Below are positions 1 to 5,594 of a stretch of DNA of 5,773 nt, piece by piece. Source of the DNA: an uncultured bacterium (GTDB taxonomy: Bacteria > Actinomycetota > Coriobacteriia > Coriobacteriales > Coriobacteriaceae); contig CAJMSL010000122.1 in assembly GCA_905216045.1 (NCBI GenBank), forward strand, positions 1 to 5,773. The letters are read 5' to 3'. Under the pieces are notes generated by a model. It did no database searches. It had not been told where the DNA came from and was given only the letters and a program-made list of their open reading frames with translations. Both the position numbers and the translations under genes were made by a program. The first letter of the stretch is position 1. Each line of letters opens with the position of its first letter.

Positions 1-911
1 AGGGCAACCGCGACGCCAAGCTCGCCAAGCGCATGGAGGCCGAGCTCGAGTGGGTGCGCAGCTCGCCCAAGGCCCGTCAGGCCAAGAACAAGGCCCGCCT
101 GGCTCGCTACGAGGAGATGGAGGCCGAGGCCCGCGCAAGCCAGAAGCTCGACTGGACCGACATCCGCATTCCCGTTGGACCGCGTCTGGGCAACAAGGTT
201 CTCGAGGCCCATCATCTGCACAAGGAGTTCGATGGCCGCGTGCTCATCGACGACCTTTCGTTCACCCTGCCGCGCAACGGCATCGTGGGCGTCATCGGCC
301 CCAACGGTGTCGGTAAGACCACGCTGTTCAAGACGATTGTGGGTCTGGAGCCGCTGACTTCGGGCGAGCTCGAGGTGGGCGAGACCGTCAAGATTTCTTA
401 CGTCGACCAGAACCGTTCCGGCATCGATCCCGATAAGAACCTGTGGGAGGTCGTCTCGGACGGCCTGGACCACATGATGGTCGGCGAGACCGAGGTTCCG
501 AGCCGCGCTTATGTGGCGAGCTTTGGCTTTAAGGGCCAGGACCAGCAGAAGCGCGCTGGCGTGCTCTCCGGCGGCGAGCGCAACCGTCTGAACTTGGCGC
601 TTACGCTCAAGCAGGGCGGCAACCTGCTGCTTCTCGACGAGCCCACGAACGACCTCGACGTCGAGACGCTGTCCTCGCTCGAAGCGGCGCTGCTCGAGTT
701 CCCGGGCTGCTCGGTGGTCATTAGCCACGATCGTATGTTCCTGGACCGCGTCGCCACGCACATTCTGGCGTGGGAGGGCACCGACGAGAATCCGGGCAAC
801 TGGTATTGGTTCGAGGGCAACTTCGAGGCCTATCAGGCCAACCGCATCGAGCGCCTGGGCGAGGATGCAGCCCAGCCGCATCGTATTCACAGGAAGCTCA
901 CGCGCGACTAG
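1..911 (+). CDS. ettA: EttA, ABC-F translational throttle ATPase (5' truncated)
   Basis: This is the C-terminal 302 residues of an ABC-F protein; the first whole codon is at 3 and the frame is already open at the window edge. Counting from the first in-frame ATG (33), residues 4-28 are a charged helix (ELEWVRSSPKARQAKNKARL), the second half of the P-site tRNA interaction motif that marks EttA. The second ATPase domain follows: Walker A GPNGVGKTT at 89-97, signature LSGGERNRLNLA at 178-189, Walker B LLLLDEPTNDLD at 198-209 and the switch histidine in ISHDR at 230-234. It ends with EGNFEAYQ and PHRI and has no C-terminal coiled coil, which argues against Uup. Family knowledge: EttA (about 555 residues in E. 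coli) binds the ribosomal E site and gates the first elongation steps according to the ATP/ADP ratio. The first ATPase domain and arm lie outside the window. The methionine at 33 is internal, not a start. Confidence 0.95.
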   Translation, partial: GNRDAKLAKRMEAELEWVRSSPKARQAKNKARLARYEEMEAEARASQKLDWTDIRIPVGPRLGNKVLEAHHLHKEFDGRVLIDDLSFTLPRNGIVGVIGPNGVGKTTLFKTIVGLEPLTSGELEVGETVKISYVDQNRSGIDPDKNLWEVVSDGLDHMMVGETEVPSRAYVASFGFKGQDQQKRAGVLSGGERNRLNLALTLKQGGNLLLLDEPTNDLDVETLSSLEAALLEFPGCSVVISHDRMFLDRVATHILAWEGTDENPGNWYWFEGNFEAYQANRIERLGEDAAQPHRIHRKLTRD

Positions 912-919
912 TAGCAAGT

Positions 920-950
920 AGAAAGGCCGCCACCAAGGGCGGCCTTTCTT
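920..950 (+). terminator. Rho-independent terminator of ettA
   Basis: A perfect 12-bp stem pairs 920-931 with 938-949 around a 6-base loop (accaag). It begins 9 bases after the ettA stop. The stem ends in CTTTCTT, so the downstream T-tract is short and interrupted, but the position directly after the stop makes the assignment secure. Confidence 0.85.
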
Positions 951-1191
951 GTAGCAATTGCACTGCAGCTATGCCCTGGCTGCTGGTTTGATTCATAATC
1001 AAAGTCATCTCTTTGGGATTAAAGCCCGTTTTTGCTATGAGTGATTTTCTAATTCCGTTTAAAACGTAAAGATGCATTGGGTTGCAAGGACATAAGCAAA
1101 TCGAATTGAAATATAACCAGTGCTGTAGCGTTACAAAAAAGATTATAGAATAGGAGTACCTTATAAGTCGCTTCTCTAGAAAGAAGAACAT
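951..1191. other. AT-rich intergenic leader, no gene seen
   Basis: This spacer between the ettA terminator and the protease gene is clearly richer in A/T than ettA. No reading frame in it has a credible ribosome binding site. It should contain the promoter of the downstream pair. Candidate -10 elements are TATAGA (1144-1149) and TATAAG (1162-1167), but neither has a good -35 at the usual distance, so I do not assign one. The ribosome binding site of the next gene is a weak purine run, AAGAAG (1181-1186), five bases before its ATG. Confidence 0.5.
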
Positions 1192-2319
1192 ATGCTTTCG
1201 CGTCGTCGTTTTCTGCAACTTGTCGCGTCTTCAATTGTCGCCTTAGCCGCACGTCCGAAAGAGGTTTTTGCTTCGACGGGCAATATTGATGGCGAGCAGA
1301 TACAATTTACTTCTGAAATTGCGCAAGAGCTTGCCGATAAATATATAAAGGGACTCCTCGGCTATTCGTATACGCCTTCTGACCCTATTCCTTTTGTAGA
1401 TATTGATGGGTCCCCGCTTGGTTACATTGTTCCGGTTGTGACATCCAATAGAGCCGCGGGCTATTTGGTTTTAGATGCTTCAGATGATGAAATACTTACG
1501 GGATATCGTTTTGGAGACGGCTTAGTCAGCCCTATGGATCGGGGGGGAGATCTTGGTGTCGAGTCTTATTCTTTCAATAACCCAGTCGTAATGATCAATC
1601 CATTCGAATTCGGCGTGCAATCTTTGGACGGTTCAATAACAACAAATTGCGGAAGAACAATCCCGGCTGTTTCCATAGAAGGACGGCCTGCCGTTTTATC
1701 GAATAAACCTTCAAGCTGGAACGATGTTGTAATTTACGCAACTCAAATGCAGGATTACACAGTATCTTGATTTCGTTCCATTTCTCAGTTTATGTCATAT
1801 GATGAAAGCGAGATTAAGAGGCTTACCGCCCACTATGCTTGTATGGTGACAGCTTTTTCGAACGTTGCGGAACTGTATGGCATTGCCAATTTATATAGCG
1901 ACCCTTCGCAATATATGCAGATATGGAATTACACCAATACCCATGCTCTTTCCGATGAAGAACAGACTGTTCCCGGCGTTGTTTTGGGTGGAACGCCGAT
2001 ATCAACCTGTGCAACGGGGTTTACAAATTACTGCGCAAGCAGAGGAAGTACTCTTATCGCCCGCACTGTCTCCTCTCCGGCTATCGCGAGCATTCAAAAT
2101 GAGATTAACTCTAATAGACCGAATGTTTTACATGCGAGTTTGTACAACGGATCAGCCCATTCTGTAACAGCGGAGGCTTACGCCACACTTACTGGTAAGA
2201 AAACTGGAGAGACAAGGCAGATGATTGGCATAGCGGACGGCTGGAATTCATCTTTATCCTTCCTGAAGTATGATCAGAGCTATTATGCGTGGACTTATGG
2301 AACGACTTTTTCGAAGTAG
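1192..2319 (+). pseudogene. Tat-exported C10/C39-like cysteine protease, interrupted by in-frame TGA
   Basis: One 375-codon frame (plus the final TAG) is split by a TGA at codon 193 (1768-1770). The two halves lie in the same frame, so one substitution (for example TGG or CGA to TGA) explains the break. Residues 1-27 form a twin-arginine signal peptide (SRRRFLQ, hydrophobic core, predicted cleavage VFA|S). Residues about 35-115 look like the propeptide of streptopain-type proteases (IDGSPLGYIVPV, AAGYLVLDAS, ILTGYRFGDG). After the stop comes a papain-like core: probable nucleophile Cys217 in HYACMVTAFSN, His323 in GSAHSVTAEAY, and Asp349/Asn352 in IADGWNSS. The second half has no Shine-Dalgarno before its first ATG (1792) and no signal peptide, so independent expression is unlikely. 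The lack of further damage suggests a recent lesion, an assembly error or readthrough. The protease class is inferred from motif spacing, and the substrate is unknown. Confidence 0.72.
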
Positions 2320-2689
2320 GGCGATTCGTCTAGCTCTGTCTTTGGTGCTGATGGCTTCATTGGTGGGCTGTTCAACAAAGGAAGAGATATCGCGCGGAGG
2401 TTCCGGAGAAGTGACTGCGACAGACTCAGGTTCATTAGAAATAGCTGGCGGGCATGCCGATGTGATGTTACAAGGAAAAGGCGTGCTTAGGTCGATTGAT
2501 GCTGAAGACGCTGTCTGCTCAATAGAGGATTTGAAGACAGGTGAAACTGCATCGTACCGAGTTTCAGATAATGCTGCGAATATGATTGAGTCGATACCGA
2601 CTGGAGCGCAGGTTTCTTTTAGATACTTTGCTCCGCAACTTGAGGATGAGCTTGCTTCTCTGGTGTCTATATGCACCGATGACAACTAA
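2297..2689 (+). CDS. Small lipoprotein, possible OB-fold-like domain
   Basis: From ATG 2297 the product is 130 residues. It has a basic n-region (ERLFRSR), a hydrophobic stretch and the lipobox LVGC, with the lipidated Cys at 25. In-frame ATGs at 2270 and 2285 would only lengthen the n-region; none of the three starts has a strong Shine-Dalgarno. The start lies inside the protease frame and overlaps its end by 23 bases, which suggests translational coupling. After a Gly/Ser-rich spacer, residues about 58-126 alternate in a beta-rich pattern (GVLRSIDAEDAVCSIEDL, IPTGAQVSFRYF). This resembles small OB-fold domains such as CusF-like proteins, but the CusF metal ligands are not evident. Cys74 and Cys126 could form a disulfide. 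The gene ends at a strong terminator. I do not recognise a named family; a role as partner, inhibitor or chaperone of the exported protease is inferred from gene position only. Confidence 0.8.
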   Translation: MERLFRSRAIRLALSLVLMASLVGCSTKEEISRGGSGEVTATDSGSLEIAGGHADVMLQGKGVLRSIDAEDAVCSIEDLKTGETASYRVSDNAANMIESIPTGAQVSFRYFAPQLEDELASLVSICTDDN

Positions 2690-2702
2690 AAGGCCTGAAT
2701 TC

Positions 2703-2745
2703 AAACGGCCTCGGATGGTCAATTGGCTATCCGAGGCCGTTTTTT
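2703..2745 (+). terminator. Strong terminator between convergent genes
   Basis: A 14-bp perfect stem (2703-2716 with 2729-2742) with a 12-base loop is followed on the plus strand by an uninterrupted run of six T (2740-2745). It lies 13 bases after the lipoprotein stop. It also begins directly beyond the stop codon of the minus-strand gene (2744-2746), so it probably serves both directions. The minus-strand T-run is only three bases (the AAA at 2703-2705), so that direction is weaker. Confidence 0.9.
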
Positions 2746-4000
2746 ACTCGACCGGGGCTTCGACTTTATCGATGGTCCAGGCGGCTCCGAGACCGCCGGT
2801 GGTGTTGCGGCGGATGCGCACGGTAACCTCGCGGCGCTCGCCGGCCTGCGTGTAGCGCAGGGGGAAGCTTGCGCGGTTTCGCGCGGCCTCGATGGTACCG
2901 CGCTCGCGGGCGATCCAGTAGTACTCGCCGACAATACCGAGGGTATCGGCGCCGTAGGGGAGATAGGTCGACAGCTGGTGTAGCAATGGGCCGGGGCAGA
3001 AGACCTCGGTTGCGAAATCGATGGGGAAGTCCTCGGGGATGGTCGGTGCTGCGGACGCGGGGACCGGAGCCGGTACAGGTGCGGATGTGGACTCGATGAC
3101 GGGTGCAGACTCAGGCACCGCTTCCGGATTAACTGCGGAATCTGTCGGTTCCACGGAGACGGATATGTCTTCAGTCCCGGTTTTGGCATCGGCTTCTGGG
3201 GCGTCCTCCGCCTCGATAGACGGCTTTACCTCGACGGGCGTGGATGCCATGGTGGTGATGCCGGCGTTGGCGTTCTCGGGGTCATAGACGACCGTGAGCG
3301 AGATGGCGGGCTGCGGCGTCTCGGGCTTCGGCGTCGACTCGGTAGCGTCTTGATCGGCGGGCTGATCGTCCTCGGCCTCGTCGCTAAAGACATCACTGTT
3401 TTGGAACGCAGGCGTCTCGGGTTGGTTGGCGGCTTCTTCGGTTGTCGACTTGGGAGCTTCGTTGAGCTCCGCAGTGGCTTCCTGCTCGGATATGACTTCG
3501 GGATCAGTCGTGGCGGTGATTTCGGTTTCGGCTTCTGCCGTTACCTCAATAGCGACTTCAATCTCTGCCTCGGGCTCGGATTCTGGCACGGCTTCAACCA
3601 TGGCTTCAGGCTCGGGACGCTTAACGTGCTTGGGGCGCACGGCCTTGAGGTCCTTCTCGCCGCGTTTTTTCTTTTTGTAGGACTGCTTGGCTCCCTTGGC
3701 AGCCTTGGGCTTGTCCTCGCCCTTGGCAAGGGCGGCATCCCAGGCCTCGTTGGCGATGACCGTGGCATACAGGCGACCGCCCTTAAAGACGGTCAGCTTA
3801 ATGCAGTCGTCGAGCTCCTCGAGCAGCTCGCGCGTGGACTCGAAGCCCAGGTCATAAGCGGCCATGTCACCAGCGGCGAGTGCCTCCTCGACCTGCGTCA
3901 TAAACGTTTGCTTGCCGCATCCAATCGCATCGCGCCGCAGGCGATACAGATAGATGTGGTTGCCCAGCGATAGCGTGGGCCTAACTATTGTCTTGCTCAT
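2744..4000 (-). CDS. Conserved hypothetical: two small domains joined by basic patch and long acidic linker
   Basis: The product is 418 residues. The start at 4000 is chosen because AGGAG lies 7 bases upstream on the minus strand; the longer frame reaching 4072 has no such site. Residues about 1-95 form a compact alpha/beta unit (YDLGFESTRELLEELDDCIK, then VFKGGRLYATVIANEAWDAA). Its helix-then-beta-hairpin pattern recalls OST-HTH/LOTUS-type winged helices, a tentative resemblance made by eye. Residues 97-129 are Lys/Arg-rich (SYKKKKRGEKDLK). Residues 130-325 are an acidic Glu/Pro/Ala/Thr/Ser linker, almost certainly disordered. Residues 326-418 form a second small domain (FPIDFATEVFCPGPLLHQL, GIVGEYYWIARERG, LRYTQAGERREVTVRIRRNT) ending in predicted beta strands. 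There is no signal peptide or membrane segment, so it should be cytoplasmic. The basic patch and possible winged helix would fit nucleic-acid binding, but this is inference. No named function is recognised. Confidence 0.85.
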   Translation of the reverse strand: MSKTIVRPTLSLGNHIYLYRLRRDAIGCGKQTFMTQVEEALAAGDMAAYDLGFESTRELLEELDDCIKLTVFKGGRLYATVIANEAWDAALAKGEDKPKAAKGAKQSYKKKKRGEKDLKAVRPKHVKRPEPEAMVEAVPESEPEAEIEVAIEVTAEAETEITATTDPEVISEQEATAELNEAPKSTTEEAANQPETPAFQNSDVFSDEAEDDQPADQDATESTPKPETPQPAISLTVVYDPENANAGITTMASTPVEVKPSIEAEDAPEADAKTGTEDISVSVEPTDSAVNPEAVPESAPVIESTSAPVPAPVPASAAPTIPEDFPIDFATEVFCPGPLLHQLSTYLPYGADTLGIVGEYYWIARERGTIEAARNRASFPLRYTQAGERREVTVRIRRNTTGGLGAAWTIDKVEAPVE

Positions 4001-4028
4001 GGCAAATCTCCTCTTTACACACCAATGC

Positions 4029-4037
4029 ATCTTACCA
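4029..4037 (-). promoter_or_regulatory. Probable extended -10 promoter of the 418-residue gene
   Basis: On the minus strand these positions read TGGTAAGAT, an extended -10 element (TGn plus a hexamer matching TATAAT at 4 of 6). It lies 28 bases before the ATG, giving a leader of roughly 20 bases that just covers the AGGAG ribosome binding site. No convincing -35 is present, as is usual for extended -10 promoters. Confidence 0.4.
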
Positions 4038-4071
4038 TCGCATAGCGTTCGCCATGGCGGCGCCCAAGGCA

Positions 4072-4105
4072 AACGGGCGCGAACCGCTTTCGATTCGCGC
4101 CCGTT
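4072..4105 (-). terminator. Hairpin terminator after the membrane-protein gene
   Basis: A perfect 12-bp GC-rich stem pairs 4072-4083 with 4094-4105 around a 10-base loop. It sits about 35 bases beyond the stop of the gene at 4140-5102. On the minus strand the stem runs into TTTGCC, so the T-tract is poor. It separates the two minus-strand genes and lies upstream of the promoter of the second one, implying separate transcription. Confidence 0.65.
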
Positions 4106-4139
4106 GTACAGGTCGGTTATCTATGAGAGGCAAATGTGC

Positions 4140-5102
4140 TTAGTTGCCCGATGCCGTGCCTTGGCTCGAGGTGTCAGATGCCGTGCCTGACGCGGTTCCG
4201 CTCGAGCTATTCGAGCTGTTGGTGTTGCCGTTGTCGGTAGATCCCGTGCCCGATGTATTGCCGCTTGTCTGGCCGCCCGTGTTCGGCTGCGAACCGTCAG
4301 TCGTTTGGCTTGAGTCGGTCGTGCCGGACGGCGTGCCGCTGTTGGACGTAGAGGAATCGGTGCCCTGCGATTGGTTTTGGGTGTTCGAGGACGAATCGGC
4401 AGGGGTGGAACTGTCTTGCGTGCCGTCCGTCTGTGCCTGCTGGTCTTGCGAATGGGTGTTGCCATTTGCATCACTTTCTGTCGTGCGCGACGACAGAATC
4501 GGCTCGGGGCGCTCGCCCAGACCCTCACCGGCGGTGGTGATAAGGATGGCGCCGGCGCAGGCGATGACCGCGACGATGGCGATGGCGATCGAGAAGATGA
4601 TGACCTTCTTTTGCGTCTGGCTGCGCTCTGCCGCCGCCTTGGCGCGCAAACTGTTGGGGGCAACGCGCGCCGTGGTCGCGCGCCCCGCAATCTGGCGCAT
4701 TTCCTGCGTAGTCGCGGCGCCGCCCAGGTGCTCCTCAGCATTAAAATCAACGGGCTCATAGGCGCCGGCGGGGTAGTCGACGTCGGCGTGCGTACCTTTG
4801 AGGGCTTTGGCGCTGGCAGAGATAAAGTGGCGGTAGACCTGCGAGGACACAACGGTGATGACCGAGCTCACGGCGGCGCCAATTACTGAACCAGCGATAC
4901 CAATCTTGGAGGCAAGTGCGACGCTCGTGGCGGCAGCTGCGGCGCCGGCGATGATCTGGGGAATGGAAATGTCGTCAAACAGGCCCTTTTTGGGCGCGAT
5001 GGCCATGGTCTGTCCGATGGAATGGTTCTCGTGCACGCCGTTGTTGAGCGATGCTGGCGTCATGACGCGCGTGCGCGGCGCGTCGGTGTACTTGGTTGTC
5101 AT
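4140..5102 (-). CDS. Membrane protein with Ser/Thr/Asn/Gly-rich C-terminal tail
   Basis: The product is 320 residues. The start at 5102 is set by GGAGG seven bases upstream on the minus strand; the longer frame to 5198 would run through the probable promoter. Residues about 47-88 are a long Ala/Ile/Val-rich stretch (IPQIIAGAAAAATSVALASK and on to ITVVSS) able to form a membrane hairpin. Residues 89-166 are polar and charged. Residues 167-191 are a clear transmembrane helix (KKVIIFSIAIAIVAVIACAG) preceded by two Lys, which favours a cytoplasmic N side. From about 197 to the end, some 120 residues are almost only Ser, Thr, Gly, Asn, Gln and Asp, with no Cys and no LPxTG-type sorting signal. The tail is therefore probably an unstructured, possibly glycosylated, extracellular stalk anchored by the last helix. 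No family is recognised. It is preceded by its own promoter and divergent from the decayed gene at 5277. Confidence 0.85.
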   Translation of the reverse strand: MTTKYTDAPRTRVMTPASLNNGVHENHSIGQTMAIAPKKGLFDDISIPQIIAGAAAAATSVALASKIGIAGSVIGAAVSSVITVVSSQVYRHFISASAKALKGTHADVDYPAGAYEPVDFNAEEHLGGAATTQEMRQIAGRATTARVAPNSLRAKAAAERSQTQKKVIIFSIAIAIVAVIACAGAILITTAGEGLGERPEPILSSRTTESDANGNTHSQDQQAQTDGTQDSSTPADSSSNTQNQSQGTDSSTSNSGTPSGTTDSSQTTDGSQPNTGGQTSGNTSGTGSTDNGNTNSSNSSSGTASGTASDTSSQGTASGN

Positions 5103-5178
5103 ACGGGGTCCTCCCGGTGTAAATCTGCTTCGTTTCGTGTAGCCATCAGGGTACCCACCAGATGTGAATCGTACGTGA

Positions 5179-5206
5179 CATTTAACAGATACCATCAACT
5201 CATCAA
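5179..5206 (-). promoter_or_regulatory. Probable promoter of the membrane-protein gene
   Basis: Read on the minus strand, TTGATG (5206-5201) is followed after 16 bases by TAAATG (5184-5179), which carries an upstream TG to give an extended -10, TGTTAAATG. A second TTGATG lies at 5198-5193. Transcription would start near 5172, leaving a leader of about 70 bases before the ATG at 5102. It is divergent from the plus-strand promoter around 5240. Confidence 0.4.
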
Positions 5207-5238
5207 GGGGGCTTGCTGTCTTTGGTGCAATAGCTTGA

Positions 5239-5247
5239 TGCTAAACT
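5239..5247 (+). promoter_or_regulatory. Probable extended -10 promoter of the decayed small gene
   Basis: The sequence TGCTAAACT is an extended -10 element lying 30 bases before the ATG at 5277. The -35 region is weak: TTGGTG at 5222-5227 is too close (14-base spacer). The predicted leader contains the GAGGTGG ribosome binding site (5262-5268). Confidence 0.4.
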
Positions 5248-5276
5248 GGATTTACGATTGCGAGGTGGTTTACGTG

Positions 5277-5494
5277 ATGTACCCGTATATGACATTCGAA
5301 GACGGTACCGAGGTCGTTCATTCTGACCTGATTACAGATGGGGATATCGAAAAGGTTGTCGTGCAATTTTAACGACTGACGGCAGAGGGCTTCGACTCCG
5401 CTCGTTGTGAGTTGCCTTCCTGTTCGTGGACTGACTGGGAAGGGATTTTACTCAGAGTGAAAAACGAGCTTTCGAAGAGTGTTTGAGCAAATAA
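5277..5494 (+). pseudogene. Decayed small conserved hypothetical protein (nonsense codon plus frameshift)
   Basis: An intact start (ATG 5277, GAGGTGG eight bases upstream, promoter before it) opens a frame of 31 residues (MYPYMTFEDGTEVVHSDLIT, ending VVVQF) that stops at TAA 5370-5372. Coding sense resumes in the same frame right after the stop (LTAEGFDSARCELPSCSW, then TDWEG). At about 5442-5447 it continues in another frame as FTQSEKRAFEECLSK, ending at TAA 5492-5494. Reading through one GAA-to-TAA change and one frameshift (one base lost or two gained) gives a coherent product of about 72 residues. The pattern, with a start like YPYMT.DGTE.VHS, a centre like GFD.ARCELP, a W and an acidic helical end, matches from memory a small uncharacterised protein common in gut Firmicutes and Coriobacteriia. 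That family is usually somewhat longer, so the 3' end may be lost too. Function is unknown. Confidence 0.7.
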
Positions 5495-5500
5495 TTTAGA

Positions 5501-5520
5501 TTAGTTCGAGTTTAGTTCGA
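5501..5520 (+). repeat. Two 9-bp direct repeats TTAGTTCGA, 11-bp period
   Basis: TTAGTTCGA occurs at 5501-5509 and 5512-5520, separated by GT. The 11-base period is about one helical turn, so both copies face the same side of the DNA, as in tandem regulator sites. They lie 75-94 bases before the DUF2087 start. A role as an operator is inference; in AT-rich DNA a chance duplication is possible. Confidence 0.45.
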
Positions 5521-5538
5521 ATAAAGAAGCCGAATGCG

Positions 5539-5579
5539 ATGACCTAAAGCGTATGCATTTTTAGTATTAGATGCGTATG
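5539..5579 (+). repeat. GCGTATG direct repeat pair upstream of the DUF2087 gene
   Basis: GCGTATG occurs at 5539-5545 and again at 5573-5579, 34 bases apart (start to start). The two copies flank an AT-rich stretch holding the only -10-like element before the gene, TAGTAT (5552-5557), which lacks a good -35. They could be regulator sites flanking the promoter; the evidence is position only. Confidence 0.3.
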
Positions 5580-5594
5580 AAATGGAGGATGTGA

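Noticed and set aside
911..957. GTAGCAA repeated at 911-917 and 951-957 as a possible target-site duplication
   Set aside because: The two copies flank only the terminator hairpin. Seven bases is short enough to occur by chance, and nothing mobile lies between them.
898..1252. Minus-strand frames across the ettA terminator and AT-rich leader
   Set aside because: They run through a strong terminator hairpin and the start of the protease gene. They have no ribosome binding site and no recognisable protein features.
1768..1770. TGA as a selenocysteine codon
   Set aside because: The probable catalytic Cys217 is encoded separately downstream. The TGA does not sit in a recognisable redox motif, and I find no convincing SECIS-like hairpin just after it.
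1792..2319. The second half of the protease as an independent gene
   Set aside because: Its first ATG has no Shine-Dalgarno and it lacks a signal peptide. The seven codons before the ATG continue the same open frame back to the TGA, so it reads as the rest of the upstream gene.
3350..3973. 207-codon plus-strand frame
   Set aside because: It is the antisense of the acidic linker and N-terminal domain of the 418-residue gene. The Gly/Phe/Leu-rich product is what a complement of Glu/Ala codons yields, and there is no proper ribosome binding site.
4001..4072. Upstream extension of the 418-residue protein to 4072
   Set aside because: It would cover the probable -10 element and has no ribosome binding site. 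AGGAG is ideally placed for ATG 4000.
4140..4500. CRISPR-like or tandem DNA repeat in the low-complexity region
   Set aside because: The repetition is in amino-acid composition (Ser/Thr/Gly/Asn codons). There are no constant repeats with regular spacers.
4144..4889. Overlapping plus-strand frames opposite the membrane protein
   Set aside because: They are shadows of a GC-rich, low-complexity coding strand. The minus-strand reading has a GGAGG site, clear membrane helices and a terminator.
5103..5198. Upstream extension of the membrane protein to 5198
   Set aside because: It would overlap the predicted promoter. GGAGG seven bases before 5102 fixes the shorter start.
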